Part shown: piece by piece, positions 33,830 to 45,661 of the stretch
How positions within the stretch are numbered: position 1 is the stretch's first letter
How the letters are laid out: the number at the start of each line of letters is the position of its first letter
Source: Dryas octopetala
Taxonomy: Eukaryota > Streptophyta > Magnoliopsida > Rosales > Rosaceae
Direction of reading: 5' to 3'
Length of the DNA: 64,000 nt
NCBI GenBank assembly: GCA_963921425.1
Contig: OY992837.1
Location: forward strand, 11,815,896-11,879,895
Notes under the pieces: model-generated
Database searches by the model: none
What the model was told of the DNA's origin: nothing
What the model saw: the letters and a program-made list of their open reading frames with translations, nothing else
Made by a program: the position numbers and the translations under genes

Positions 33830-34536
33830 ATCCCCCACAAGATTCAAAACTTAAAATTAAAACAAAAATAAATATACAAACATGTAAGAATAGGAAGATT
33901 TGGGCAATTGTTATACCATGTAATGGGTGTAGGTGTCTTCCGGACTTGAACCTACACTTAGTGTTAATAGCATTCATCTGAAGGAAAAATAGTGAACTAA
34001 GTCTTGAACTATATTCCTATAATTCAGATTACAACTATCACACACATGATATCGATACATTATCTTGACGCGGGTAAGCGCTATTAATGGCCATGCGCTT
34101 AATCTTGATTCTCATGAGAGTTTTAGAGAACAACCCAATTCTCACGGTCGCGGCCTCACGACTACTCTCACTTAGGTGAGTTCTCCAAGAGTACATGTGA
34201 CTAGTACCTTGCGGGAGTTTGCCCGCCTCGAAACTCATTTAGGATAAAAATCCTTCCTTAACATCACATATCATCAGCACTAGTGTCATAGGGATGAGTA
34301 GAAGATTTAAAAAAAAAAAAAAAAAAATTAAACCTCCATTTTTTAGAGTGCTGGAAAGTAAGTCACGCAGTATGGATTGTTTCTACCCATTGAACCTCCT
34401 TCATGGGATCTCCAATCATAAAGGTTGGGTTACCTCCCTAGGTGACTTCCTTATGGGTTTAAACCCATCCCCCTCGACAAATCTAGGACTGCATTCCTAG
34501 ATAAACCTTTAGTCAACTGATCAGCAATATAAACCC

Positions 34537-34711
34537 TTGATGACATTTTGTTGTTTGGAACAAATTTAGAGATTGTGAAGGATGTGAAATGTTATCTTTC
34601 AAAAAATTATGTAGGCTTCTCCTAAGTCCTTCATATCAAAATTATTTGAAAGATAACATTTCACATCCTTCACAATCTCTAAATTTGTTCCAAACAACAA
34701 AATGTCATCAA
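34537..34711. repeat. 67-bp perfect inverted duplication in copy B
   Basis: 34537-34603 is the exact reverse complement of 34645-34711, with a 41-bp spacer. The left arm is absent in copy A and sits at the deletion junction, as expected from template switching or fold-back repair. Confidence 0.9.
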
Positions 34712-36170
34712 CATAAAGACATAAGATAATGCATTCTCCATTACTTTCCTTATAATAAACACACTTATCATGCTCATTAATATTGAACTCATAATCCAAA
34801 ATGACTTTGTCAAACTTCTCATGCCATTGTTTAGGGGCTTGTTTAAGTCCATATAAAGACTTAACTAACTTGCAAACCTTATGCTCTTGACCTTTCACAA
34901 TAAAACCCTCAGGTTGCTCCATATATATTTCTTCATCTAAGTCTCCATTCAAGAAAGCGGTCTTAACGTCCATTTGATGAACTACCAAATTATGTATGGA
35001 AGCTAATGCTACAAGAGTTCTAATAGTAGTAATCCTAGTGACAGGTGAGTATGTATCAAAATAATCTATTCCTTGTTTTTGTGAGAAGCCCTTAGCTACT
35101 AACCTAGCCTTGTATTTATCTATACTACCATCTGGTTTTAGTTTCTTTCTAAATACCCACTTACAGCCAATTGGTTTTGTCCCAGGAGGTAGATTAGTCA
35201 ATTCCCAAGTGTTGTTTTGTATAATAGATTCAAACTCACTATTAATTGCTTCTTTCCAAAATGGAGCATCTAATGAGGTCGTGGCTTCTTTATAAGTTGT
35301 TGGATCACCCTCAACTAGGAAGGTATAGAAATCATCTCCAAAATTCTTTTCTACTCTAGCCCTCTTACTCCTTCTAAGTTCCACTTGAGACTCTGTTTCT
35401 TTACTTGTACTAGTAGAGGCTTTATTAGTATCAACACAAGATTTTTCTGTTATTTGTTTTGGGACACTAGATTTGAAAGGAAATATGTCCTCAAAGTAAG
35501 TTGCATCCCTTGATTCCATAATTGTGTTATTGAAAATATTACTTACTTCAGAATTGATGACTAGAAATCTATTGGCACAACTATTATGAGCATAGCCTAG
35601 GAAAATAGTGTCTACAGTCTTGGGTCCTATTTTCTTTCTCTTAGGATCAGGAATTGCAACCTTAGCCAAACACCCCCACACTTTCAAGATTTGAAGATTA
35701 GGCCTTCTCTTCTTCCAAAATTCATAAGGGGTTTCATTATTGTCTTTAAAAATTACTCTATTTAGTATAAAACATGCAGTTAAAATTGCTTCCCCCCACA
35801 GATTGTCAGGTAGCCCAGAACTTATTAACATTGAATTTACCATGTCCAACAAAGTTCTGTTTTTCCTTTCAGCAACTCCATTAGATTGTGGAGAGTAAGG
35901 TGCTGTTACTTCATGTATTATACCATGTTCTTCACAAAATAAATTAAGATCTGTAAGAGTATACTCACCACCTCTATCAGATCTAAGCCTCTTGATCTTT
36001 CTCTCTAATTGATTTTCCACTTCTGTTTTGTAAATCTTAAATTTACTAAATACTTCATCTTTGGTCTTTATTAAATAGACATAACAGTACTTTGAACAAT
36101 CATCTATAAAAGTTACAAAATACTTGTTTCCAGCTCTAGTTGGTGGCCTATTTGAATCACAAACCATCAC
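34599..36170 (-). pseudogene. Copia pol, copy B (integrase to truncated RT)
   Basis: Open frame from the integrase core ([26 protein letters not shown]) through the reverse transcriptase including YVDDILLFG, ending abruptly after [11 protein letters not shown]. The rest of RT and all of RNase H (31314 to about 32066 in copy A) are deleted. They are replaced by an inverted duplication of RT sequence at 34537-34603. A single-base insertion near 36165 separates it from the upstream protease/integrase frame. It cannot encode an active reverse transcriptase/RNase H. Confidence 0.85.
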
Positions 36171-36903
36171 TATGTATAAGCTCTAGTAGTTGATGAGTTT
36201 TCCTATCTACAGACTTAAAAGGTTTCTTGGGTTGTTTTGCTTGTACACAAATTTCACACTTGTGATGTAAGTCTATGTTTGATTTAGGAACTAACTCCAA
36301 ATTCATCATTCTCTTGATTTTTGTTAAATTTATATGTCCTAACCTTCCATGCCAAACATTACTTGATTCTACATTGAGAACTTGAGTACCAATAATCTCT
36401 AAAGATACATTTAATTTAAATAAACCATCACAAATAAAACCTTTACCAATAAAAACATTGTGTTTAGTAATTACAACCTTATTTGATTCTAAAACAACTT
36501 TATAACCTTGTTGTACTAAAGATGAACCACTAACTAAATTTCTTCTAACATCAGGTACATATCTCACATCCTTTAGTATTAAGACTTTCCCAGATGTCAT
36601 CTTTAACTCTATGTCTCCAATCCCAAGTACTTGAGCGACTGTATCATTTCCAAGAGTTACACTTCCTCCACTTGATTTCTGGTAATTTTTTAATAACCCA
36701 CGATCAAAACAGACATGTATATTAGCTCCAGAATCTAACCACCAATCCTTATTTTGATAAGTAAAATTAATTAAAGGGCCATACTTGAAAATTGGTTGAG
36801 AGGACTCTTGCTCCAATAGCATATTCACTTGGGCTTTTTGACCTTTTTGATTTAGTTTAGACTTGTATTCCTCAGTCTTCTTGTAATAGCAGTCCTTTGC
36901 CAC
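36157..36903 (-). pseudogene. Copia protease and integrase N-terminus, copy B
   Basis: The zinc-knuckle remainder (NHVAKDCYYKK) leads into the aspartic protease site WWLDSGANIHVC and then the integrase HHCC zinc domain (WHGRLGHINLTKI, CEICVQAKQ). It ends at LELIHSD, where a one-base insertion shifts the frame away from the integrase core at 36170. Upstream, another one-base shift near 36925-36945 separates it from gag. Confidence 0.82.
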
Positions 36904-37703
36904 ATGATTGGTCCTTCCACAAACAAAGCAAGACCTCTTCTCTCCCCTTGGTCCTTATTTTTATTTTGACTATTCTTAAAGTTTCTTCCCCTTGGTTGTA
37001 AGTTGTTCCTATTGTTCCTATTGTTCCTATTTTTCCAATTGTTTCTATTGTTCTTTCTGTTGTCACTTTCAACCAAATTTACAGTAGGTGAGTTTTCAGT
37101 TTCTTTCTTTTGTTTTAACCTATGTTTCTCTTCAACTCTAAGTGAATTTAAGACTTGGCTTAAAGTAAATTCCCCTTGTTTATGTCTTAGAGTTCTTGCA
37201 AACTCATCCCAAGATGGAGGTAATTTGTCAATAAGGCAAGAAACTTTAAAATCTTCACTGAACTTGGTTCCTTTCTTTTCTACTCCTCTTAAAAGCTCTT
37301 GAAACTTATGAATTTGTTCTCCTACAGGTTTATTGTCAACCATTTGATAGCTATTAAAGTTTGAAGCAGTGAACCTATCAATGCCAGCATCTATAATTCC
37401 ATATTCTGATTCTAAAACACCCCAAAGTTCTTTGGCTATTGATGTAGTAGCATGATACACATCATAAAGATGATCAGACAGGGCACTTAAAATTCTATTA
37501 TGGCAATGGTATTCTATTTGTTCAGGAGTAAACCAAGAAGTAGATTCATTGTTCGGTTCAGAGTCATTTTGTTCAGATTCTTCAAGGGCGGAAATTAGTC
37601 CTAAGACTGTTAACCAGTATTTCACTTGTTTTTGCCACCTACGAAAATGTTGGCCACTAAATTTTTCAGGTTTGACACTACTGGCTTCTTCTAAATTTAT
37701 CAT
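36852..37703 (-). pseudogene. Copia gag, copy B
   Basis: Starts at 37703 with MINLEEASSVKPEKFSGQHF, then RRWQKQVKYWL, the typical plant copia gag entry. The capsid-like region is followed by an Asn/Arg-rich basic stretch (about residues 215-245). The frame leaves the CCHC knuckle (CFVCGRTNHVAKDC in another phase) because of a one-base deletion near 36925-36945. A structural protein for the virus-like particle if intact; here broken at its end. Confidence 0.82.
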
Positions 37704-38010
37704 TTTATTAAACTAATATTTAATTAGCAAGAGAGAGATTAGATAGCAAGAACACTGTAGAAATTAAATATTAACCTGTCACTAGATGGATTGACAGATA
37801 AATGTTACTCTAATTTATGGATGTCTAAACACACAACAACATAAATTATTTGAAATTAATCTAAGATGATTTCACAGAATGAGAAAGTAAATTTAAGTGA
37901 ACTGCAACACAACTCCTAATTAATAATGGAGCCCAAATCAATCAGATGCTATATATGGATGATATATAACAGATATGCAGAAAAACTCATATATGCAATG
38001 CAATTTGTTA

Positions 38011-38189
38011 CTACGGCTTTAGATTGTTAATATTATAGTAATTAATATCTATATATCAATACATATATGACTAATTAATTATATGACAATCAAGAAGTAT
38101 ATATCAGACTTATCAGTAAATAAATAAGATGAAAGATTCTGGCCTGTGAATTCAAGAGAGGCACGGCAGTCGCTGTCCTAAAGCCGTAG
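38011..38189 (-). promoter_or_regulatory. Self-complementary 12-mer at the primer-binding position
   Basis: In the sense (minus) direction the two bases AT after the 5' LTR are followed by CTAAAGCCGTAG (complement of 38011-38022). That is exactly complementary to CTACGGCTTTAG inside the LTR (complement of 38178-38189). The usual TGGTATCAGAGC initiator-tRNA site is absent from the whole leader (37704-38024). The site sits where a primer must anneal, so a self-primer or a leader stem is inferred. Confidence 0.6.
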
Positions 38190-38602
38190 ACGCCTTCCTA
38201 CGTGCAGGTTATGGCGGTCGCCTACAACTCCAAGATACAACCCAATGAACTCACAGATGTCTGATCCGCTATGCACGTCAAACGGCAGACCGGTTGTCAA
38301 GTCAATATCGATTGCCCAAAATAGAGTATGAAAGTTGAGAGAGTAGGATATGGAAGAGGATGATGAAAGTCAGAATAAAAGACAAGTGTAGAACGTTATT
38401 GCTTCAGTCTGATGAGATTTCTATTAATAGAAATCTACATGCCTCTTTTAAAGAGTCATGACTATTGTATTAGGCCCATAAGAAGTTACCCTTAGTAAAA
38501 AGTTGTAACTGTTCAATTAAACTGACAGAATATTTAAAATCAAATAAATTAGTTTTGAATCTTAAATATAAATAAATAATATTATATTATATTATACCAA
38601 CA
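38025..38602 (-). repeat. 5' LTR of the composite copia
   Basis: In sense it begins TGTTGGTATAATAT and ends ATTAACA. A TATA-like CTTTAAAAG lies about 150 bp in, so transcripts probably start near 38420. Appears identical to the LTR at 30044-30621. Confidence 0.9.
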
Positions 38603-38607
38603 ATTCC

Positions 38608-39352
38608 TACTTTAGATCAACATGCCCATTCAATACAAAGTTGAATTATGCCCAGTCTGTCTCTGGGGTTTCTTTGATTTGCTGGTTTATCTTGTTTCTT
38701 GTCGAGAAAAAATGAAACATCACTAAGTCATCAATCCTTGAATGCAACAATATTGGTGGGCCGTTGTAATACAAACTCAAATCTAAGAGGAAATAAGGGT
38801 GTCTCCGACTGAAATTTTAAAATTGATAGAATTCATCAAAATTTAAAGAGAATTGACTGAATTTTTATGACATTTGTTATGTGTAAAAATTTATTAAAAT
38901 TTATCATTTAATAAAATCTATGAGTTTTGAGGATAATTTTTTAAAAATTTATTAAAATCTGAGTTAAAAACACTTTAATTTTTTTAAAATTCATTAAAAT
39001 CTTAATCGATGACACTTAAATTTCATTGAATTTTTAAAAATTTATTAAAATTCAAGTTGAGAACATTCCCTCAATCAGTGGAGAAGAGAGAGAGAGAGGA
39101 GAGAAGTGGGGATGTATTTAGGAGAAAGGTATTTTGGACATTTCACATAGCAAATGAATCAATTGGAGTATAAAAGCAATTGGGTGGGTCATGGGTGGGG
39201 GAATGGGTTATTAAGTTAAATTTTCCCCTTTCATGATGGGTGGGGGGGGGGGGGGGGGAAGAAGTAAAAGTTGAAAGAAAGTAAAACTGAGTATTAAATT
39301 ATTAATTAGGGAGTTAGAGATAAATTTACTATAGTATTTAATGTTATTTATA
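38608..39352. other. Intergenic, low complexity
   Basis: Rich in AAAATTCATT/AATTTTTAAA-type repeats (38810-39070), then a 17-base G run at 39242-39258. No gene. Confidence 0.55.
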
Positions 39353-39749
39353 AGGGATTAATACCATTTTGCTCCCCCGACTATGACACTTGTATCAGTT
39401 TGCTCCCCAGACTTCTAATTTGGAAAATTAAGGACTCTGACTTTTTCAATTTTGCCAATGGAGGTTCTTTTGTCAATTTACACATTTTTTATCCAAATCT
39501 TTGAGGGCAAAATGGTCCCTTCCAATTAGATCTTATCATTTTTTCCTCATGCATCATTTTTCCTTTTTTATTTCTTGCTAAATTTTGCTTGATCATCTCG
39601 ACATTTTAGATGAAAAATGTATAAATTGACGGAATAACCTTAATTGGCAAAATTGAAAAAGTCAGGGTCCTTAATTTTCCAAATTAGAAGTCTGGGGAGC
39701 AAACTGATACATGTGTAATAGTCTGGAGAGCAAAATGACATTAATCCCT
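39353..39749. mobile_element. Foldback MITE upstream of SMT1
   Basis: The first and last 110 or so bases are inverted copies (AGGGATTAATACCATTTTGC at the left; TTTGCTCCCCAGACTTCTAA on both arms). Flanks ATTTATA (39346-39352 and 39750-39756) are a 7-bp direct duplication. It ends about 110 bp before the SMT1 start codon, so it may lie in or next to the promoter. Confidence 0.8.
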
Positions 39750-39862
39750 ATTTATAATTATTAGTCCCGCTCATATGCCTAAAAAGTAAAAAGACCAACT
39801 AGACTTTGGTTGACTTGTGCGGGCAGGTTCCACTTCTGAAGCAGGTTCATTGTGTGTATCAG

Positions 39863-42800
39863 ATGTCAAAGTTAGGAGCTCTGGATCTGGCTTCTGGGCT
39901 TGGCGGGAAGATTGAGAAACACCAAGTACTTTCAGCTGTCCAAAAGTAAGTTTTCACTTTCAATGTTTTCCTTACCATTCGAGCAGATGCATATACCGTA
40001 ATCTGTTATCTGGGTTTTAAAAGTAACTTATCTTTTATGGCAAATAGAGTACAAATTTCTTCTACTGATTCTTGGAAGATCTTTTTCTTCTGCTTTAGAA
40101 TTTAAGTCCTGAGCTGAGACCAAGAAACGTGGAAAGGAAATTCTGAGTAGCAAATTAAGTGCTTTAAAAATGTCCTCGCCAAAAAAAGTGAAGGGTACTT
40201 CTAGAATGACAATTAGGCAATGCCTGATACAGTTAGGCTGCATTTTGGTTATGAAGTAATTGGTAATGTGGGTAGTTTTGGATAGTTATGAAATTGGTGA
40301 TCACAAAATGACTAAAGATTGATGGTGTGTTTGGGTTCTTTATGAATTAAAAATTGGTGTAAAGTCCAGATATGAGAAGTATCATGGTGGAGATGAGGAA
40401 GACAGAAAAGCCAACTACACTGACATGGTAAGAGAATTTTATTTCTTAAAATTTATGTTAAGTGACTTATATTTTGTATCTATTACATTTCTTGGCGTTC
40501 TAGTGCATATATATATATATATATTACAATTAGACATCAGTTAAATTATAGATATAACTGGATTGTCGTAATACCCTTTTTTCTTCTTTGGGTATACATA
40601 ATGCATGTAAGTGATGAGGGATCCTTTCCAAGGTGGTTAATAGTCATGTTTGCTCCTTTTTTTCCCCCCTTTTTCCTTTTGTCTCTTTTTTTTTACTTAA
40701 AATTTTTTTAGTATTTCAGAGATATGATTTAATTTTCTTTGTTTTTTTGGTCAGAGACTGATTTGGTTGTTCCTATATTCAGAGTACAATTGTTTTTGTA
40801 ATCAATATTCAATAGGTTGCTTTTATATCTATTATTGGCAATATTGACAGCTCATTTTTTGGCAATTTTCCTAATTCTGAAATATTATGCTCTGTATTTA
40901 CTTATATTTTAGGTGATAATCTGGTGCAGCGATGTGTTTGATCAATGGTAATTGTCTTGTCATTTTTAGGTTAACAAATACTATGATCTTGTCACAAGCT
41001 TTTATGAGTATGGATGGGGTGAGTCTTTCCATTTCGCACCAAGGTATGGCAGTTATTTCCATCATTTGCTTGGTCTCCTTTCCACTATAATGAAAAACTT
41101 GCTACATGCTAACAAGTTTTAATGAAAAACTTGATTATTTTATTGGTAGATGGAAGGAAGAGTCTCTAAGAGAGAGCATCAAGAGGCACGAGCACTTTCT
41201 TGGTTTGCAACTGGGTCTGAAGCAAGGACAGAAGGTTTCTTTTTTCAAGCTATTACAAGTGTAAAGTCATATCTAACAAACGTTCCCTTTGAAATGCAAG
41301 TTTGTTACTGAAATTTTTGTTTTCTTCCTATTGAAATGACAGGTTTTGGATGTAGGATGTGGAATTGGTGGGCCTATGAGAGAAATCACTAGATTCAGGT
41401 AAACAGTGAATCTTGCAGTAAACTGAATCTTGGTACTCACCATGATGGTCTTCATTTTGAAGATGTAGCTGAGTAGCTAATCTATCCTTTCTACTTGAAA
41501 AAGAGGAAATCTAACCTTTTTGTACTGGATGGATGTCCAGTTCATATCAAATCATCTTTATATCATTGTTTTCACCATTATGAGATAAATTTGATATTTA
41601 AGGAAAGCTTATCTTGCATTCGGTTATAAATATCACTCTTGTTCGTCCTAGGCTAGAAAGATGACAGTTGTAGTTAAATTTTGCTTACCTTGTTTTTCTT
41701 TCAATACTGTGATCTCTCCTTTTGTATTAAGGCCATCGAGATCTGCTAGTTGTCACACATGTCTAAGACCAGGCACCTTCAGCTATCACTAAAGTGATTC
41801 CGTTTATTTCCATTTTTCACTCTGCTTTGTTGTAGAGATAATTGATTCAAACAGTTGCATTCTGCACTGGTAACACATGATTGGAAACTCAGCAAGTATA
41901 CTCCATGACAATTTAGCAAGCGACTAGTATATTCTTTCTTTCCCCCTCTATTTGGAAGTGTTGAAAATGTTAATTGGCACTACTGAAGGTTATAAGGATA
42001 TAGTGTCTCATCAAAGAAGATCAGATCAGCATGTTCCTCGGGATATTGTTAAGTAGCACCGAGTAGAGGGGTTTGTTCTATCTTCTTTTTTATTTTTTAA
42101 AAATTATTGTTTCTTTCACCATTAGATGTGCACACTGATTATGTCTAGCTAACAACGCATAGAAATTTCAATTCTACTCATTGAATACTTTTATGGTGCG
42201 TTTGGATGAAGTAGTTTGTAACTACTAGTTACTTTGGCTTTTCCCGAAAAGAAAACAATGTTTATATGTAATATTTTTCCTTATTAATTTCCATTACGTA
42301 AATGTTTATTCGGCCTGTAATAGTTATAGGATTCTTGCTTTAAAGGCTTAAGTCATGTGAATTTCTCCATTTCATTTTCTGTATATATCAACTGAATCCG
42401 TTGAATGACTTCTGGAACGTTTACTTGTTTATCTTATTTACTTTCAATGCCAAGAAACAACTCTAATGTTTATGACTTTGTAAAGTGGTGCATCAATTAC
42501 AGGAATAAACAACAATGAATATCAAATAACAAGAGGAAAGGTATGCTCCACTGTGTCTTGAAAAATAATACAAATATTCTCAACAACTACTTTCACCTTT
42601 TATTACAGTTCATTACCTTATATTCTCCATCTTTTATTTAAGCCTTGGAAATGATCTTAGACTCTTAGTCACATTGATCAAATAATGCTTAAAGGTTTTG
42701 GTTATTTTGCAGGAGCTCAATCACCTTGCAGGAGTGGATGAGACCTGCAACTTTGTCAAGGTCAGATATGTTTATAAAGGCACATTACTGCTTTACAACA

Positions 42801-44974
42801 GTTCAATACGTTTCTGATAAACTACTTTCTCCTATTGGGTTTCTTCGTAAACCAATTGCCAGTTCTGTCATTGAAACTTGAAATTTCTACTAACTGGAAG
42901 TTGGACTTGCTCATCTATGTGTTAATGGTGATGCAGGCAGACTTTATGAAAATTCCATTTGCCGATAATACTTTTGATGCAATATTTGCAATAGAAGCTA
43001 CATGCCATGCACCAGATGTGGTATGTTATATTAGATATCTTAGTGTGGGCCCTAAATTTACAAATCTCTAGCATTTCCCACTAACTCTCTTTTCCTTTAA
43101 CATGTTTAATCTTTGTTTGTGGATAAAATAGTTTGATTGTTACAAAGAAATATATCGAGTGTTGAAGCCTGGCCAGTGTTTTGCTGCTTATGAGTGGTGC
43201 ATAACCGACTCCTTTGATCCAACAAATCATGAGCACCAAAGAATCAAGGTTATATTAGAAATATCCTTAAAAAAAAAGGCTTATTCACGCCAATGCCCCC
43301 TGAAATTAACTTTGATTTTCAATTTGCCCCTTGAAACTTCATTCCTCCCACTTTACCCCTCGAACTTTACAAAATATCATATTCCATCAAGTCCGTTACA
43401 AGCTCCGTCAAATAAGCTGACGTGGCAGTTTATTGCCCCTTCCACATAAGCGCCACGTAAGCTTTTTTGACGGACTCATAGACAGACTTAACGGAATATG
43501 GTATTTTGTAAAGTTTGAGGGGCAAAGTGGGAGGAATGAAGTTTCAGGGGGCAAATTGAAAATTGAAGTTACTTTCAGGGGGCATTGAGGCGAATAAGCC
43601 TAAAAAAAACATCCTTCAGAATTATATTGATGCCCTTCTTACGAAAAATTTACGAAAATTTACTTCCACTGAGGCAGGGTGAAGTTGAGCTTGGCAATGG
43701 ACTTCCTGATATCAGGTCAAAAGGACAATGTCTACAGGCTCTAAAAGTTGCAGGCTTTGAGGTGAATAGAGTGGACAATGGTTTGTACTGGATATTCTTT
43801 TTAATTTTTGTTACTGCAACATTCATAACTGTACACTGAATCTCTAAAAATTTTAATTTTATAACCTGCAAAAGTTATTGTGGATTCAATATGAAACAAA
43901 AGTTTCTTCTATCTTCCCTCTCCTCTCTCCCTCTCCTTTGTTTTTAAAGGTCAAATGGGAGAATGATGTTTCTGTGGATTCACCTCTTCCTTGGTATATG
44001 CCACTAGATAAAAGTCAGTTCTCACTAGGTAGCTTTCGGCTAACAGCATTCGGGCGTTTCATTACTAGAAACATGGTAAGAATTCTAATACCTGTTCTTT
44101 TCACTGGTGATCTGGTTGATTCTTTTAAAGTTTATGATTCTCCATAAGACCCCTCAGTTTGATTAAGATTTCATCCCACCCATATACTTATGAGCTTTCT
44201 CTTCCTCAGCATAAGTAAATATTTACCTTTTTGTCCTCCTCCAGGTCAAAACCCTAGAGTTTTTGCGCCTTGCCCCTGAGGGTAGCCAAAGAGTTCAGTT
44301 TTTCCTGGAGCAAACCGCGGAAGCTCTTGTTGAAGGTGGAAGGTGAGTTCTCTCTCTTATTCATTCATGCCTCATAATTTGCTGACCCCCTTTATTAGAA
44401 TATGATCTCCATAGAAACTGTATTACATGTTCATAATGTGTTTGTATACATACATGGATACACAATATATTTATGAAGCATGTATGTAGTACATGGAGCT
44501 TCCAAAGAAGCATCCTTTTTTCTTTTAAGAAAGAAAGAGACACATGTGGGGCACAACCCAAATGCGATCCAATTATTCAAAATGTCCATTTTCTAGACCA
44601 TAATTCAAATATCATTACAATGAAATTAGAAAAAATGAAAGTCATTTGGTCATCTAACAATGGTCGAATAGATGAAGGCAATATTTCTGTTAAACAATGA
44701 AATGATCATGAGGATAATGGAATGACTACATGGTTTTTGATTTTTTGTTAAGATGATCATTGAAGGGAGACCTAAAAATGGACGGTTTGAATTATTGGAT
44801 ACATACTGAGTGGGCTCCAACAATGTAATCCTTTCTTCTTCCTTTTTTGGAAAAAAAGGGATCCCTTCTAAGAATAGAGCCTCATTGTTCATTTCTGTAA
44901 TTGGTTGATACAGGAAAGGGATCTTCACGCCCATGTACTTCTTCTTGGTTAAGAAGCCTGATTCATTGTTCTAA
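39863..44974 (+). CDS. SMT1: Cycloartenol C-24 methyltransferase, 13 exons
   Basis: ER-bound sterol enzyme that moves a methyl group from S-adenosylmethionine to C-24 of cycloartenol, the branch point of phytosterol synthesis. Exons: 39863-39945, 40370-40427, 40970-41043, 41150-41234, 41343-41398, 42486-42540, 42713-42760, 42937-43020, 43132-43248, 43678-43761, 43950-44075, 44245-44342, 44914-44974. All borders are GT/AG and the total of 1029 nt is one open frame of 342 residues, close to other plant SMT1 proteins. Key features: [11 protein letters not shown] (about 59-69, sterol-binding aromatic region), SAM motif [10 protein letters not shown] (101-110), [34 protein letters not shown], and a C-terminal sterol-methyltransferase domain ending [16 protein letters not shown]. 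The start is chosen by alignment with the family N-terminus [10 protein letters not shown], with six extra residues. SMT2-type enzymes are less likely because of that N-terminus. Several introns carry transposons but the coding sequence is intact. Confidence 0.95.
42194..42236. mobile_element. Truncated Harbinger-type MITE end in SMT1 intron 5
   Basis: TGGTGCGTTTGGATGAAGTA preceded by TTA is the same left end as in the elements at 7551 and 58037. No right end follows before exon 6. Confidence 0.6.
43277..43601. mobile_element. Foldback MITE in SMT1 intron 9
   Basis: Left arm AGGCTTATTCACGCCAATGC and right arm GCATTGAGGCGAATAAGCCT are inverted. The arms extend inward about 120 bp (ACTTCATTCCTCCCAC / GTGGGAGGAATGAAG). 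Both ends lie in A runs, so a target duplication of A8 is uninformative. It fills most of the intron. Confidence 0.75.
44491..44885. mobile_element. Foldback-like repeat in SMT1 intron 12
   Basis: Left end ATGGAGCTTCCAAAGAAGC is related to the inverse of the right end (AAGGGATCCCTTCTAAGAAT, AGAGCCTCAT). It also resembles the left end of the element at 20921. The interior has AAATGGACGGTTTGAATTAT, a motif shared with other foldbacks here. Borders approximate. Confidence 0.5.
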
Positions 44975-45661
44975 ACTAGCAGCTTGATAGCATCTTCTTA
45001 GTTCTATGACATTGTAATTGCTAATGCTGCATTCCAATGTTCTGAAACATTGCTCAAAACCAGTAATAATGAAGTCAACATCAAGTATATTCTCGTGTTA
45101 ACAATGTAATTTATTACAATCAGAAATATGTGAGTCCACAATCAGCCTAATGGCTGATATTTTAGCTTTTCAGAAATTTTCTGTTTGATCTGTCAAATAT
45201 TTCAGTTTTGCTCGTGATGTGTGAATCAACAACATATTGACTGTTGGAGAAAAATAAAACTCATGGATAATTTTTGCTTGCATTCTCATGGAACAGTTCA
45301 CAGTATAAACCAGATAACATTAACCATGATCCAATACTGATTAAAAGTTGCTGACTATGTGAGCTTATGGTAGGCTGAGCTGGACCAGATACTATACTTT
45401 CACCCCCCCCCTCCTTTTCAAAGTTCAAACTCAGGGGAGGTGAGCCAAAGCTTGCCCCTCACGTTAAGGAATGTGGCAAAGAAACTAAAGATGTCTGCCA
45501 ACTGATCATGGCTAGGAACAAACTGTACACTTAAATACCCTCTGGTAACCCTTTCTCAAATAAAATGGAAATCAATATCTATATGTTTGGTCCTTCCATG
45601 AAAGACTAGGTTAGAAGCAAGTGCCAAAGCTGATAAGTTGTCGCACCACATAACAGGGGTT
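44975..45661. other. Intergenic, SMT1 3' flank
   Basis: No gene recognised. The right part may already belong to the copia relic (untranslated tail on the minus strand). Confidence 0.45.

Larger units (their letters stand above)
30044..38602 (-). mobile_element. Composite Ty1/copia retrotransposon insertion
   Basis: Outer LTRs of 578 bp (30044-30621 and 38025-38602) look identical by eye and are flanked by the 5-bp duplication ATTCC (30039-30043, 38603-38607). This is therefore one recent insertion, minus strand. Inside it are two copies of the internal region rather than one: copy A (30622-33494), a 200-base N gap, a partial LTR (33695-33829), and copy B (33830-38024). Gene order in sense is gag, zinc knuckle, protease, integrase, RT, RNase H (copia order). 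RNase H and tail features resemble the Tork group. Copies A and B differ at scattered sites, so the arrangement is a tandem or recombined element, or a mis-join at the gap. Confidence 0.85.

Noticed and set aside
37003-37302. Phe/Leu-rich plus-strand open frame
   Set aside because: It is the antisense of the Asn/Arg-rich basic part of copia gag.
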